NCBI GenBank assembly: GCA_910592205.1
Contig: CAJVPJ010000859.1
Coordinates: 1 to 15,429, forward strand
Reading direction: 5' to 3'
Length of the DNA stretch: 15,429 bases
Origin: Paraglomus occultum
Taxonomy: Eukaryota > Glomeromycota > Glomeromycetes > Paraglomerales > Paraglomeraceae
Part shown: piece by piece, positions 1-9,649 of the stretch
How positions within the stretch are numbered: the stretch's first letter is position 1
Layout: each line of letters opens with the position of its first letter
Position numbers and translations under genes: made by a program
The notes under the pieces: model-generated
Told to the model about the DNA's origin: nothing
Databases searched by the model: none
The model's input: the letters and a program-made list of their open reading frames with translations, nothing else

Positions 1-553
1 CTCGAGCAAATTGATGGACAAGATCGATCATTCATAATAGAGAAATCATCGCTCTACAGTACGATTACCAGGGAAAAGAATATAAATGTTCTATAAATAT
101 GTTTTTATTGAAGTGACGATGAGCTACAGAAGAAATTTGATTTGAAGATGTGAAGGCAATGTTTAATATTGGCTATGAAACAATCGCCGACGCAATTATT
201 TTCACTGTAAATTAAAATAATAAAGTGTCTTCTAAGGCCAGCTCACTTAGTTAATTATGCTGTTGTTAAGTTTGAAGACGTAGACCTATTCACACATCAG
301 GAGAAGGAATAATTTTGGTGCTTATTATCGCAACGTTTACACAATCAAGATCGTCACTTTATTCACGCGCGTACTGTTTACACAACTGAAATGTGATAAG
401 GTTACTTTAAATTCGGTGACAATTTCTATCAACTATCGATTGACAATAGAAAAACGACTCGTATTATAACCTTACGCGGCACAGATGTCAGCGCAAATTT
501 CTGTACGACTAAGATAGAAAATGTGTACTCCCAGATCGTAAGAATAGAGATAC

Positions 554-592
554 CATATGACTTATCATATGATTCATCTGATATGTCATATG
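554..592. repeat. Imperfect inverted repeat
   Basis: The arms CATATGACTTATC (554-566) and GATATGTCATATG (580-592) are inverted copies with 12 of 13 positions matching, separated by a 13-base spacer. The sequence is AT-rich, so this may be chance. No gene adjoins it. Confidence 0.4.
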
Positions 593-1793
593 TCAATTGG
601 TGGACATACATATTGATCCGGTCAGTGCTTATGTTTTGAGAATTCCCGGAACTGATACGGACATTTGAGATAATGTTTTTCAAGAGGAGGTTGTTGGTTG
701 TAATGAAGGTGAAAATGTACCTTCAAACGTTGAAAAGATATAAAGAATATGTGCCTAAAAGAATTGGATTGAATCCAAGATTTCTATTGACATGCATAAT
801 AAAAACGCAGAAAGGGAAATTGGTAATGTAAAGAAGATGTACCAAACTAATGAATTGAGTTGCAATGATATGGGAAAAAAAGTCAATCCATTGATTATTG
901 TTCTGATGCCTTCATCACTTGTTATTGTACTCGTAAAAGTGGTAATTTATTATTAATAATAAAAACATAAATTCACGAATTAATTGATAAAGCTAGACTT
1001 GTGGTCTTGATTGCGATGTTGTCATCATCTAAAATAGGGTGACACGAACAATCTGCTTTGAACCCCAAAATCATGTTCGGTGCCTTTAGTATTTTGATTT
1101 AAGCAAGCGTTTTTTAAATGACTGGAACATTTGATAAATGTTCGGCAGACCCTCTTTTTGCAAAAACGGGGGTTGCGATGTTCCTTGTTTCAATTTATGG
1201 AACCTAATATAGTAATATCACAATCAACCCATTTTAAGAGATTTTGCCACAAATCAAAAAAGTATTAATAAAAAGGGCTGAGGTTTAAACTTGGAATTTT
1301 TTCATTTACGATGTAACAACTGAAAACCGTGAATGATGCAAAGGAAAAGCCTGTCAATGCATTGTCGCAAAATGGTGAATAAAAAAAGAATAGGCGACCC
1401 AGCAAAATATGTAATATTCGCCAAGGCTCTAAATCTCGAGTTTTCACTTCCCACGTATTTGCTCTAGTAAATTTCGGACGTAAATCAACCTGCTAAAAAA
1501 GAAAAGCCAAACCCGAGGGAATATCGAGTCATTGTATAGATTGATGATATCGCTTTAATCTCTTGTCGGTTAATCTGTTCTGCATTATGAATCACATATT
1601 ACTAAGACCAGAATGTAAATTACGATCTGCTTCTAATTAGAACAAAGCAAAAAATTCAGCCAAATTACGCTTTGCTTTGATTGGCTTTGTCTTTTTTTTT
1701 TATACTTGTATATAAGCGGATTAAAATCTGGCAATATCGATATCAAAGTAATCTGCGACACAAACGCGCGCAGTTATTGTATGTGTATGTATC

Positions 1794-1811
1794 TGCATGC
1801 ATGCATGCATG
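1794..1811. repeat. TGCA tetranucleotide microsatellite
   Basis: Four and a half tandem TGCA units lie within a longer TATG/TGTA-rich tract (about 1775-1885). Confidence 0.85.
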
Positions 1812-1936
1812 GATGTATTATGTATATGAATGTGTGAATGTACAGGTAATAATATGAATGTACGTATTATGTATGTGCTTACTTATTGTTATACTCTTCT
1901 CATCCACTTGCCATGAATAGCTCTCCCCCTCCATTT

Positions 1937-1972
1937 CCCTCTCCCTCTCCCTCTCCCTCTCCCTCTCCCTCT
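1937..1972. repeat. (CCCTCT)6 hexanucleotide microsatellite
   Basis: Six perfect tandem CCCTCT units are flanked by further pyrimidine-rich DNA. On the minus strand they read as an alternating Glu-Arg run, which is a by-product of the repeat and not a gene. Confidence 0.9.
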
Positions 1973-3217
1973 CTACTCGACTTGCAATTGTCATCATACT
2001 AATTAGGAACGTCAGACTAAAGCCTTGAGAGTGATTTCTGCATGCATGAAATAACTGCATTTAGATAAAATGCCAAAATTTACGCTGCCGATTCTGTGAC
2101 ACTATATTTAATACTCCCACACAAATTACTTGCGCAGTATTGTTGACATAGTAATATATACAATAAATATTAAGATTTTTCTTCAATCGAAACTGTGCTT
2201 TCAGCTCTCATGTCAGTTGTGTGCGTGAAAGTTACCATGGTTGATGACCAAACGAGCATTCCCCTTTCCCCTTAATTTTACTGCGCAGTATGGCGCAACT
2301 TTAAGCATGTTTGGTTTGCCAGCCGTTCCCACGATCGTGCCGGCGGATTTCTCCGGTACCAAGCACAACCTTTTCAGTAGCCGCAGTCAAAGAGTCTTTG
2401 AACATTCGAAAAGAAAAAAAAAGCCGGAATATAAAACGTCAAATATCGGGGTTTGTTTCGTAACATGGAAGATGCGTCACTGGGTTGTAAATCAATAATA
2501 ACGTAAAAGATACCCAATCCATCGATGCGTATATGAGATTTGGGGGGAGTCAAACGCCCTTACACAATAGAGATTTGGGGAGTTGATAAGGCAAAACGAT
2601 GGGTACCTATTTCATTACATGTGACCTGTATAATTAATAATACATTGATATTATTGAACAGATCACACCCAAACATTCATCTCTTATTCTCACCACGATT
2701 GCACAACAGCGATAATGAGTTGATAATTCCGATAGTGACTTGATAACATTAACTTGATGATCATTCGCCATATCAGGCAAGACTAATAATCTCTCGACAA
2801 CATCCCCAAAAAATGCTTACCTACTCACACATTTTGTTAATCTAATATATCTACTCGAGAAAACAATCACAGGGACAACGTAATAATAATGATGTATGTT
2901 GTGTATAAATAAAATATAATAACAAATATATTGCAATACTATATATTGATCAATTGATCCGTAGATAGCGAAATATTTAAATCGTCTCGTCCGTACAGCA
3001 AAACGCCAATTTTGATTCCTTTTTACAAAAAAATCACCCACACACTGAACTTACCCCAGCACAAGCATAATATACATACACGCTGTTTGAACATCCTCCT
3101 TCAATTAGAACTGTTGCCGAATAATAGATATAACAGATAGACAAAGCATTGGGAATAAACAGCGAAATAACAAACATAGACGGAATTGGCAATACATACA
3201 TAGACTTGTATTATCGT

Positions 3218-3238
3218 CCCCCACCCCCACCCCTTCCC
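3218..3238 (-). promoter_or_regulatory. Putative G-quadruplex / i-motif tract upstream of PTC7
   Basis: Four C-runs of 5, 5, 4 and 3 bases, separated by 1, 1 and 2 bases, lie on the plus strand. The minus strand therefore carries four G-runs of at least three with very short loops, which meets the usual quadruplex pattern. The tract ends about 180 bp before the phosphatase ATG at 3419, so it may be part of the promoter or 5' leader. Any regulatory role is inference. Confidence 0.4.
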
Positions 3239-3418
3239 ACTTATCTTATCATTGTAATCCTTTCCCCATTGCGAAAATCTCTCCCTTTATCTTTGAATGC
3301 CAAACATTTATAATAATTTTGTTTTTCCATTCTGGGCTCAAACCAATCATTGTTGTTCAAATCATACCCTACGCGTATATTTAAACCCCAAACCTGTTCA
3401 ATTGCCCTTCTAAAACCT

Positions 3419-4800
3419 ATGATTAATACTACACAATTCACCTCCCGCCTCGCACGCTTAACTCCGAAACGTCTATCATTCTCGATACATCACATCAAAC
3501 AAGGAAACAGACATGGGCTCCGAAACGGAAGGTGTATCGGATCACTTGGAACTTCACTGAACACGACCCACAATTACACCACACAAGGTGTTAATTCGTT
3601 TCCCAAGACTACCTCTCTGCACATCCCCGTAACCGTCTCTTCTTCCTCATACACGTTTCCTTCCTCCCGCATAGTCTCTGCTTCCCTCAAACGTACCATT
3701 CACTCGTCTTCCGTACACCGCAAACCCCATTCAACAGTTCCTTCACATTTTCTTGAGGTTGTTCGTGAGCCTTCCACCGGTCCATTAATTCCCGAAATCA
3801 GTTGTTACCAAAGTTTTGCTGCGCACAGATCATATACGCTAGTATCAGGTGCAGCTGGAATCCCCAAGCAATCCTCACAACTAATAACCATCAGCGACGG
3901 AAAGTACCATTCTGTTGGTTGTGGAGAAGATAATTGGTTCACGAGACATGATTCATTGGGCGTGGCAGATGGTGTAAGCGCATGGGGAAGGCATGAATCG
4001 CGAGGAGCGACAAGACCAGATCCTGCCTTGTTATCAAGAAAGCTGATGCATAGTGCCTATGTTGAACTGGAAAAGTATGATAACGCAGAAAAGGACAGTC
4101 ATGACAATGTGGATCCGAAACAAGTGCTCCAAACGAGTTACGAACAGACTATGCGTCAATGCGCTCTAGAGGTGAGTAGTCGAATAAGTGATCGTAATGG
4201 GAACGATTTCATTTGGGTTGGTCATACTATACTTGTCCATCCATATATCTGTATACATACTTACTCTCTTACTCTCCTGCCCATCATCTGTAGCGAATAG
4301 TAGGCTCAACAACAGCTCTTATAGCAGTTTTACGTAACGATGAATTGCGAATTGCCAACCTGGGCGATTGTGGAATTTGCATAATCCGCAATCAAAACAT
4401 AATCTTCCGCAACGAAGAACAGCAACATTCTTTCAACTACCCATTCCAGCTTGGAACCGGTTCTTCAGATGCACCGCGTGACGCCCAAGTGTTTGTTGTA
4501 AAAGTTGTTAGAGGAGACATAATAATTGTTGGATCAGACGGGATATTCGATAACCTGTTTGACGAAGATATTGTCGAGGAGGTTAAACGCTCTATGAAGG
4601 GAAAACGGAACGCGACAGCATCACCTATAAGTCCACAGGTTCTAGCTGAATCGCTGGCGTTTCGAGCAAAAGGAACTAGTCAAGACCTGGAATGTAGCAG
4701 TCCATTCGAGAGCAGAGCTTCGCGGGAGGCATTCTATTATACTGGCGGGAAGGTGGATGATATTAGTGTCATAGTTGCAGTAGTAGAGGAGAGAGTTTGA
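3419..4800 (+). CDS. PTC7: PTC7-like mitochondrial PP2C phosphatase (2 exons)
   Basis: Two exons (3419-4171 and 4294-4800) join in phase 0 to encode 419 residues of a PP2C/PPM Ser/Thr phosphatase of the Ptc7/PPTC7 group. These are mitochondrial enzymes; yeast Ptc7 is linked to coenzyme Q synthesis. Visible motifs, in order, are GEDNWF (169-174), VADGVSAW (182-189, metal-binding Asp184), GSTTA created across the splice junction (255-259), LGDCG (Asp276), EEQQHSF (292-298), GSDGIFDN (331-338, Asp333) and GGKVDDISV (Asp406/407). The first ~120 residues are rich in Ser, Thr, Arg and Lys with almost no acidic residues, as in a mitochondrial presequence. I chose the ATG at 3419. The frame stays open for 23 more codons upstream but contains no ATG there. 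The intron (4172-4293) has a GTGAGT donor and a CTGTAG acceptor. The WLM protease gene follows 398 bp downstream on the same strand. Confidence 0.93.
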
Positions 4801-5198
4801 AGAAGGGTCAGCATTAAATTAGTTCATAGAAGGGGGAAGAGGCAATATGTGAACAAATGACAAGTAATACCACTTAAGATACCTCTTTCATATATATATC
4901 AATGAAAGACTACAAGCTATTTCCGCATTTCCCATATTTCGCCAACTTGTATTGTAAAAAGAAAACAAAACTTTTTATCCCCTTTGACTATTTTCTTATT
5001 TATGCATTAAATCAATTCTCAAGATTTCCCACTTTTTTCATTCGTCATTCTCTCTTCCCCTCTCAATTGCTTGTAAATAATTATAGTCTATATGTATCAA
5101 TAACATCTTTATATATATATATATATATCCTCTGGACTTTTTTTTTTCTTCTTTGGAATGACGCATGGAAAGAAAACAACTAAGGAGATTGAGTCGTC
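4801..5198. other. Intergenic spacer between PTC7 and WSS1-like genes
   Basis: AT-rich and pyrimidine-rich DNA with an (AT)n tract followed by a T-run, 50-90 bp before the next ATG. An open stretch across 4902-5183 encodes only Phe/Tyr/Ile-rich low-complexity residues and is not credible as a gene. This spacer must hold the 3' end of the phosphatase transcript and the promoter of the protease gene. Confidence 0.6.
5110..5128. repeat. (TA)n microsatellite
   Basis: About nine TA dinucleotides lie 70 bp upstream of the protease start codon and are followed by a run of nine T at 5139. The tract could serve as a nucleosome-free or TATA-like promoter element, but that is inference. Confidence 0.85.
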
Positions 5199-6958
5199 AT
5201 GAAACGATTGGAACAATTGCCTGTATGGAAAAAAAAAGATAAGATTATGTATCAATCAAATAAACAAGTCAAACGGGTGAAATTGATTCTAGCATATACT
5301 CGATTTGCTCCTTTGGGAAGCTTACGTATTGTGTCCAACTATGGCAGTTACGTAATCCCAACTGTTCGGGATTTAAATGTTGGGTCTCCGTCCGCTCTTT
5401 GTCATAGTTGTCCCGTCGTCACCCGCTCTCTTGTATTCGTAAAACCAGCTTATTCTCCCGTAATACATAAACATACGCTATATTCACGTACATTTCATAT
5501 GTCTACGAGCAATTCTGATCTTGTGGGTTCATATAAAGCCCTTACAAAATACAAGAACCATGGAGAAGCCATGAATTTGCTGAAACGCATTGCGTCACAG
5601 GTGTGTGCCTTGGCCGAACGCAATTAGCCTAGACCTGTCAGAACACGATTATACGCCTCTCGAACTGAAACATGACTAAACAAATGGTCGCGATTCCCAG
5701 GTAAAGCCAATAATGAAAAGCCATTCTTGGCGTGTAGGCCGTTTGGAAGAGTTTAATCCTGTAGAACCGGGTTTGCTTGGTGAGTAGTATATTCGCATTA
5801 CATTACGTTGGCTACGCGTATTGCTATAGCTTATACTCGTTATCAAGAGAGCAAGTTTACGAGCTTCCAAAGACTATTAATTACATCAAATCAGGTCTTA
5901 ATGTTGATTACGGAAAAATAATAAAAATCAGACTTCGACGACCGGGTAACGAGAATTCGTTTATTGATTTCGAGAGTCTAGTGGGGACCATGCTCCACGA
6001 GTAAGGATGCCATTTTTCTACTTGTTTGCATTGATTGGTAGCGGTAGCAAAAGAGTATCTTTGATTTTTCCACGCGTAATGCTTTATCTGCTCTAGTTAC
6101 CTATGGCTGCTCTACGTACACACCAACTGACGCTTTTTTCCTTTTCCATTCTCCTCATTTCCCCTTCTCCCAACTTGTCTACTTTATAAAAGACTGACAC
6201 ATATAATTTATGGCCCACATGACGCAAAATTCTACGCTCAACTAGACAAATTACATTCCGAGTATTACGTTCTTCTTGCTCAGGGTTACACCGGAGACGG
6301 TTTCTTTTCAAAACCATACTCCCTCAGCGCAGGTGCGTCACATAATGTATCATATCATGAAGCACGAAGAAGGATGCTTGAAGCAGCCGAAACACGTGTT
6401 GGAGTCAGAGGAATTATGTACAGTGGTGGAAGGACGGTTGGTGGCGGTAATGGTGGTGGCGGTGGGACGGAAGGAATGGAAAGGAGTTTGAGAGACTTGG
6501 CAGCGGATGCGGCAGAGAGAAGATTGAGGGATGAGATATGGTGTTGGAGTAATGATAATGATAAGGGAAAAATCAACGAGCACGAATCGGTAAAAAGTAA
6601 TATTCGCGATGATAGCAATGTGAGCGGGGGTAGTAATAACACTACCAAAGTCGTTGAACCAATACCTAAACACTTACGCACTGTTCGCATTCCCGATGAC
6701 AAAATTCCAGGAGCTTTTTCTTCGTCATCTTCTTCTTCACATCCGAGCCCGTGGACGTGTTTGGTTTGTACGCTAGTTAACCAAGATTCGTTTCTCAACT
6801 GTCGAGCATGTCTGACTCGACGGGGCTCTTCCATTCCATCATCGTCAACGTCACCACCGATATCAATACCCGACACGTTGTGGACTTGTCCTGTGTGTGG
6901 AATTGAAAATGAGAGCGCAGTAGTTATGTGTCTAGGATGTGACTTTTTGATTAACTGA
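5199..6958 (+). CDS. WSS1: Wss1-like WLM metalloprotease with two RanBP2 zinc fingers (4 exons)
   Basis: Exons 5199-5600, 5701-5779, 5895-6000 and 6193-6958 give 450 residues. The WLM core reads EAMNLLKRIASQ / VKPIM (junction 1), PGLLG / LNVDYGK (junction 2), then GTMLHE / LTH (junction 3), so each splice rebuilds a conserved family block. The zinc site is H195-E196-L-T-H199 with GPH205D, as in yeast Wss1, a Cdc48/SUMO-linked protease that acts on DNA-protein crosslinks. Residues 254-264 fit the VCP-interacting motif R-x5-AA-x2-R. A Gly-rich and Ser-rich linker leads to two C-x2-C-x10-C-x2-C fingers (C385/388/399/402 and C428/431/442/445), each preceded by W-T. The ~100 residues before Met101 are basic and presequence-like, so starts at 5199, 5247 or 5499 are all possible. 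The gene converges with RPS22. The family call is firm; orthology to WSS1 rather than another WLM member is likely. Confidence 0.92.
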
Positions 6959-7134
6959 GGATATGGCAAAGGGGGTAGCGTTATTGACGGATACAAGTAG
7001 TTTGAGTCACTTTTTGGAGGGGAATGTGTATACAATTTAATGATATAGATATCAGTATTGTATTTATTTTTTAATGTCTTGGCCCATGATCTATTTCAAT
7101 ACCTTGGCAGTTTGAGAATTAATTTGTAGGCGTG

Positions 7135-7140
7135 AATAAA
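7135..7140 (+). terminator. Candidate poly(A) signal for the protease gene
   Basis: AATAAA lies 177 bp after the stop codon at 6958. It is the canonical hexamer, but fungal poly(A) signals are degenerate, so this is a candidate only. Confidence 0.35.
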
Positions 7141-7270
7141 AGGAGAGCTACATGATATTTTTGACTGGAAGTAAGATTGGAAATTTTCTCTTTGTCCTAA
7201 GCAAGGCAACGGCCTGTATTTGTTCTATCATCCGTGACTGAGAGACCTTTGGGTGATCATTCCTATCCAA

Positions 7271-7276
7271 TTTATT
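7271..7276 (-). terminator. Candidate poly(A) signal for RPS22
   Basis: TTTATT on the plus strand is AATAAA on the minus strand, about 62 bp past the uS8 stop codon, which is a plausible 3' UTR length. Confidence 0.4.
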
Positions 7277-7337
7277 AACATTCCACGTACATTATACAAC
7301 ATATTATAAGGGGAACAGTGAAAACATTTTATTCTAT

Positions 7338-8213
7338 TCAATAGAAGAAACCTGTATATAGTGACATTCGATGTTAATGTTAGAGAGAAGAATTGAACAT
7401 CATATAACGAATTATTAGCTATTAGCTCACCGAGAATCTTTCCACCCGTGTGTTTCCTTCTTGCCTCTTGATGGTCCATGATGCCAGCACTTGTGGTTAG
7501 TACTACATATCCAAACTGACGAGATGGCAAAAGATTGTTCACTAGTTTCTCGAGTTCATCCAATTGAACGTCAAAGCGTGGTGAGATTGCTCCACACTTA
7601 TTCAATCGACCGGTCAATTGAATAACAATTTTACCAGAACGATGGTCATCAATTTCTTCAAATTCACCAATATAACCTGTGCATAGAACCAAAAATTATG
7701 AATACATTAAAATATGTACGTAATATGTTAGCGAAGCACTATATCCTGCACTGAATATAGCCATAATTCGGCAGACTTCTTGACTTCGTTGATTATGACT
7801 CTCTCGAAGCCTTAAAAAACGAGAGTCGGAGGAAATACGACTAACGTCCAGTTATAACTTCGATAATAAGACAAATCACGATTAGACAAATCAAGAACGT
7901 ACCGTGCTTTTGCATTACGAGCAAGAATCTAGTTACGACCTTGGAGGAAGGTCTTACAAGCACTTGCCTCTTGCCACGTTTTTCTGCATTGACGATATTT
8001 TTGAGGCAATCGTTCTATTTAATGACATAAAATTAGTACAAATCTTGTGGAAACTAATGGATCAAGTAACAACTTGAATAAAGACTAGGATCAACAAAAG
8101 ACTCGAACAACTATTTTCTGAATTGTAAAGCAGACTCCCCAGTTATCCACAGAAGCCAAATTTTATCGATTATGATAAAAGTCTAAACCTACCAAAACCG
8201 AAATTCTGACCAT
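7338..8213 (-). CDS. RPS22: 40S ribosomal protein uS8 (RPS22 / RPS15A), 4 exons
   Basis: On the minus strand, exons 8213-8193, 8014-7903, 7676-7431 and 7351-7338 give 393 nt, or 130 residues plus a TGA stop. This is exactly the length of yeast Rps22 and human RPS15A. uS8 binds 18S rRNA in the 40S subunit. The protein starts MVRISVL and continues [77 protein letters not shown] and [15 protein letters not shown], all hallmarks of eukaryotic uS8. Introns are 178, 226 and 79 bp, with donors GTAGGT, GTACGT and GTGAGC. The first coding exon is only 7 codons and the last is 14 nt; joining them restores the invariant N-terminus and the GFF(Y) C-terminus, which confirms both. The gene converges with the protease gene. 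Confidence 0.97.
7739..7827 (-). ncRNA. Candidate intronic structured RNA in RPS22 intron 2
   Basis: Two hairpins lie in the 226-bp second intron. One has a 7-bp stem (GACTCTC with GAGAGTC, within 7797-7827). The other has an 8-bp stem with a 6-base loop (7739-7760), whose only non-Watson-Crick pair is G-U on the transcribed minus strand. Two hairpins within an intron recall an H/ACA snoRNA, and yeast RPS22B carries the H/ACA snoRNA snR44 in an intron. I could not find a clean H box (ANANNA) or a well-placed ACA, so this stays a weak candidate. Confidence 0.22.
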
Positions 8214-8995
8214 CTTTAAATTATATTAGATGCTAGGGGTGGATTGATGGATGGATGGTACCGTTTTTGTCTTCGGTTCGCCAACGATGAAAGAGGTTGA
8301 ACACAGTTTCCATTCCCAAACTTTTCTACAAAATTTTCTGGCCAATCACGTCAAAGCAGTTAAGAGACCCCTGAAATTTATGGAAAAAATTGCTGCGGCT
8401 CGTTAAATTTACAAGTTGTCTTGTCCTATGATCGTGAAGCGACAACAAATTTTACGCTTGTCAAAGATACTAAACCTTGCGGTCAGCGTAATAGCGAGGG
8501 TAGGCGGTTCAGCTGATACTGATGGACAGTTCAATTAAGACTGAATGCTTGAGCTATAAGTGACGTTTCATTAGTACTACGATCTGCTAATAGTATAGCC
8601 TTAAAATTTATGACGTTTGGCCAAAATATAATGGAGAAAAGCGTATCCAAAAGTTGTGGAAAGTTATAGTAGAGGGAATGGAATTTTATTTTTGATAAAA
8701 TTAAAAATGTTAATCAATTTGTGGAAATAAGCTAAATATGAGAAGAGATACTCAATTAGATTTGCAATAACCATAATAATAAGCTATTAAATAATGTATA
8801 AAGCTTGTTCACTACTCTGTCCATCATAGCACGACATTCAATAGGTTTTTTTTTCTGATTCGATAAGTGCAAGCTAAATTATATTATTTGGGAGAGTCGT
8901 GAATTGAGCTAAAGCGATGAGATTTAGTAACCGATTATTTTGTGGAAGATTAATACGTGTGGGTCGTAGCGTTTGTTGGAAGGAGTCAGGTAAAA
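8214..8995. other. Gene-free region upstream of RPS22
   Basis: This is the promoter side of the uS8 gene. It holds a short GGAT repeat near 8249, a CCAATCA (8342-8348) and a CACCCCTA word on the minus strand about 20-30 bp above the start codon. There is no convincing ORF. The distal half (about 8600-8880) is very AT-rich with poly(T). Confidence 0.5.
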
Positions 8996-9241
8996 ATGTG
9001 TAGAATTGCGTTTGAAGTAGATGAACTATCGAATGCTTCGCAGGCAGCAAGAGTATATATTAATATGGGGCATGCTGCAACAAAACCAGACAAAGTGAAC
9101 ATTTATGATTATGTGGCTGTAAAATTGACCAGTGTACCTGATGACATTTTAATGGAGAAATGGTGTTCATTCATAACTTATAAACTTGTAAATTTTAATG
9201 TTCCCCTTATCATACCAGAATGTGAGGAATATAAACCATAA
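8996..9241 (+). CDS. Hypothetical 81-residue protein
   Basis: An ATG-initiated frame of 81 codons ends in TAA. I do not recognise the product. Composition is protein-like and mixed (starts MCRIAFEVDEL; ends VPLIIPECEEYKP), with no signal peptide or membrane segment. The frame is open for 14 codons upstream of the ATG, and a CAG|GTAAAA just before the ATG resembles a splice donor. The frame could therefore be part of a longer spliced gene or an exon relic. It stands in AT-rich DNA with no neighbour on its strand for several kilobases. Without homologues I cannot say whether it is expressed. Confidence 0.35.
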   Translation: MCRIAFEVDELSNASQAARVYINMGHAATKPDKVNIYDYVAVKLTSVPDDILMEKWCSFITYKLVNFNVPLIIPECEEYKP

Positions 9242-9649
9242 CAGGATTAATATATATAGAACTACCTCTATATAAAAAATATTAATGTGGAACTAATTTA
9301 CATTAAATTCACCATGAAACCCAAGAATTACTATTACAGTACCATTAAAAGTATTTAAAGAAAGCTCAAGGAGAAAAAATTGTGCCTTATATTTTTAAAT
9401 CAATAATACTCAAACTCTCTATATCAAGAAAAAATTACTTATGAAATTTAAATTACTTTTTTACTTTCAATCAAGGTCATTTCTTAGGGGCTTTAACATC
9501 AATTTGAGCAATTTGACTATTTTGTTGCTCCTTTAATTGTTATTTTCTTCTTTTAACTTAGTGTTCTCTGTTTAATCCACTTGATATTTCTCATCACCTC
9601 ATTTTTTGGATTTTTCGTTACTTCTTCTCTGTCAATGTTTAACTCTTCT
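9242..9649. other. AT-rich gene-free stretch
   Basis: Very AT-rich DNA with poly(A) and poly(T) runs. I see no ORF, structure or repeat that I can support. Confidence 0.6.

Larger units (their letters stand above)
1..3217. other. Gene-poor AT-rich flank, no supported gene
   Basis: I find no reading frame here with recognisable domains. The open stretches are short, mostly lack an ATG start, and consist of low-complexity or AT-driven residues. Positions 1-93 stay open in frame 1 and could be the tail of a gene entering from the left, but nothing confirms it. The stretch holds an inverted repeat near 554-592, a TGCA repeat near 1794, a CCCTCT repeat near 1937 and scattered TTGATAA-like words near 2579-2760. 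Positions 2244-2410 are somewhat richer in GC than their surroundings but match nothing I know. Confidence 0.6.
6959..7337. other. Intergenic region between two convergent genes
   Basis: This 379-bp stretch holds the 3' ends of the plus-strand protease gene and the minus-strand uS8 gene. It contains an AATAAA on each strand (7135-7140 plus, 7271-7276 minus) and no credible ORF. Confidence 0.7.

Noticed and set aside
1-93. Frame 1 open from the first base to TAA, possibly the 3' end of a gene entering from the left
   Set aside because: Thirty codons without a stop is not unusual by chance, and the residues match no family I know. Nearby short frames (about 120-310) do not join to it by convincing splice sites.
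1818-2060. Minus-strand frame with an alternating Glu-Arg run
   Set aside because: It is a translation of the (CCCTCT)6 microsatellite.
2244-2498. Plus-strand frame of 84 codons in a GC-richer patch
   Set aside because: It has no domain, no splice-site support and a poly-Lys low-complexity segment; it is insufficient for a gene call.
4902-5183. Plus-strand frame of 93 codons between PTC7 and the protease gene
   Set aside because: It is Phe/Tyr/Ile-rich low complexity and includes the (TA)n tract and the T-run.
6276-6491. Plus-strand frame of 71 codons overlapping protease exon 4
   Set aside because: It is in the wrong frame relative to the WLM domain and zinc fingers.
6350-7035. Minus-strand frames of 107 and 226 codons opposite the protease gene's last exon
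   Set aside because: They are antisense shadows of an exon encoding a verified zinc-finger region; their Pro/Ser-rich runs mirror the Gly-rich and Ser-rich codons.
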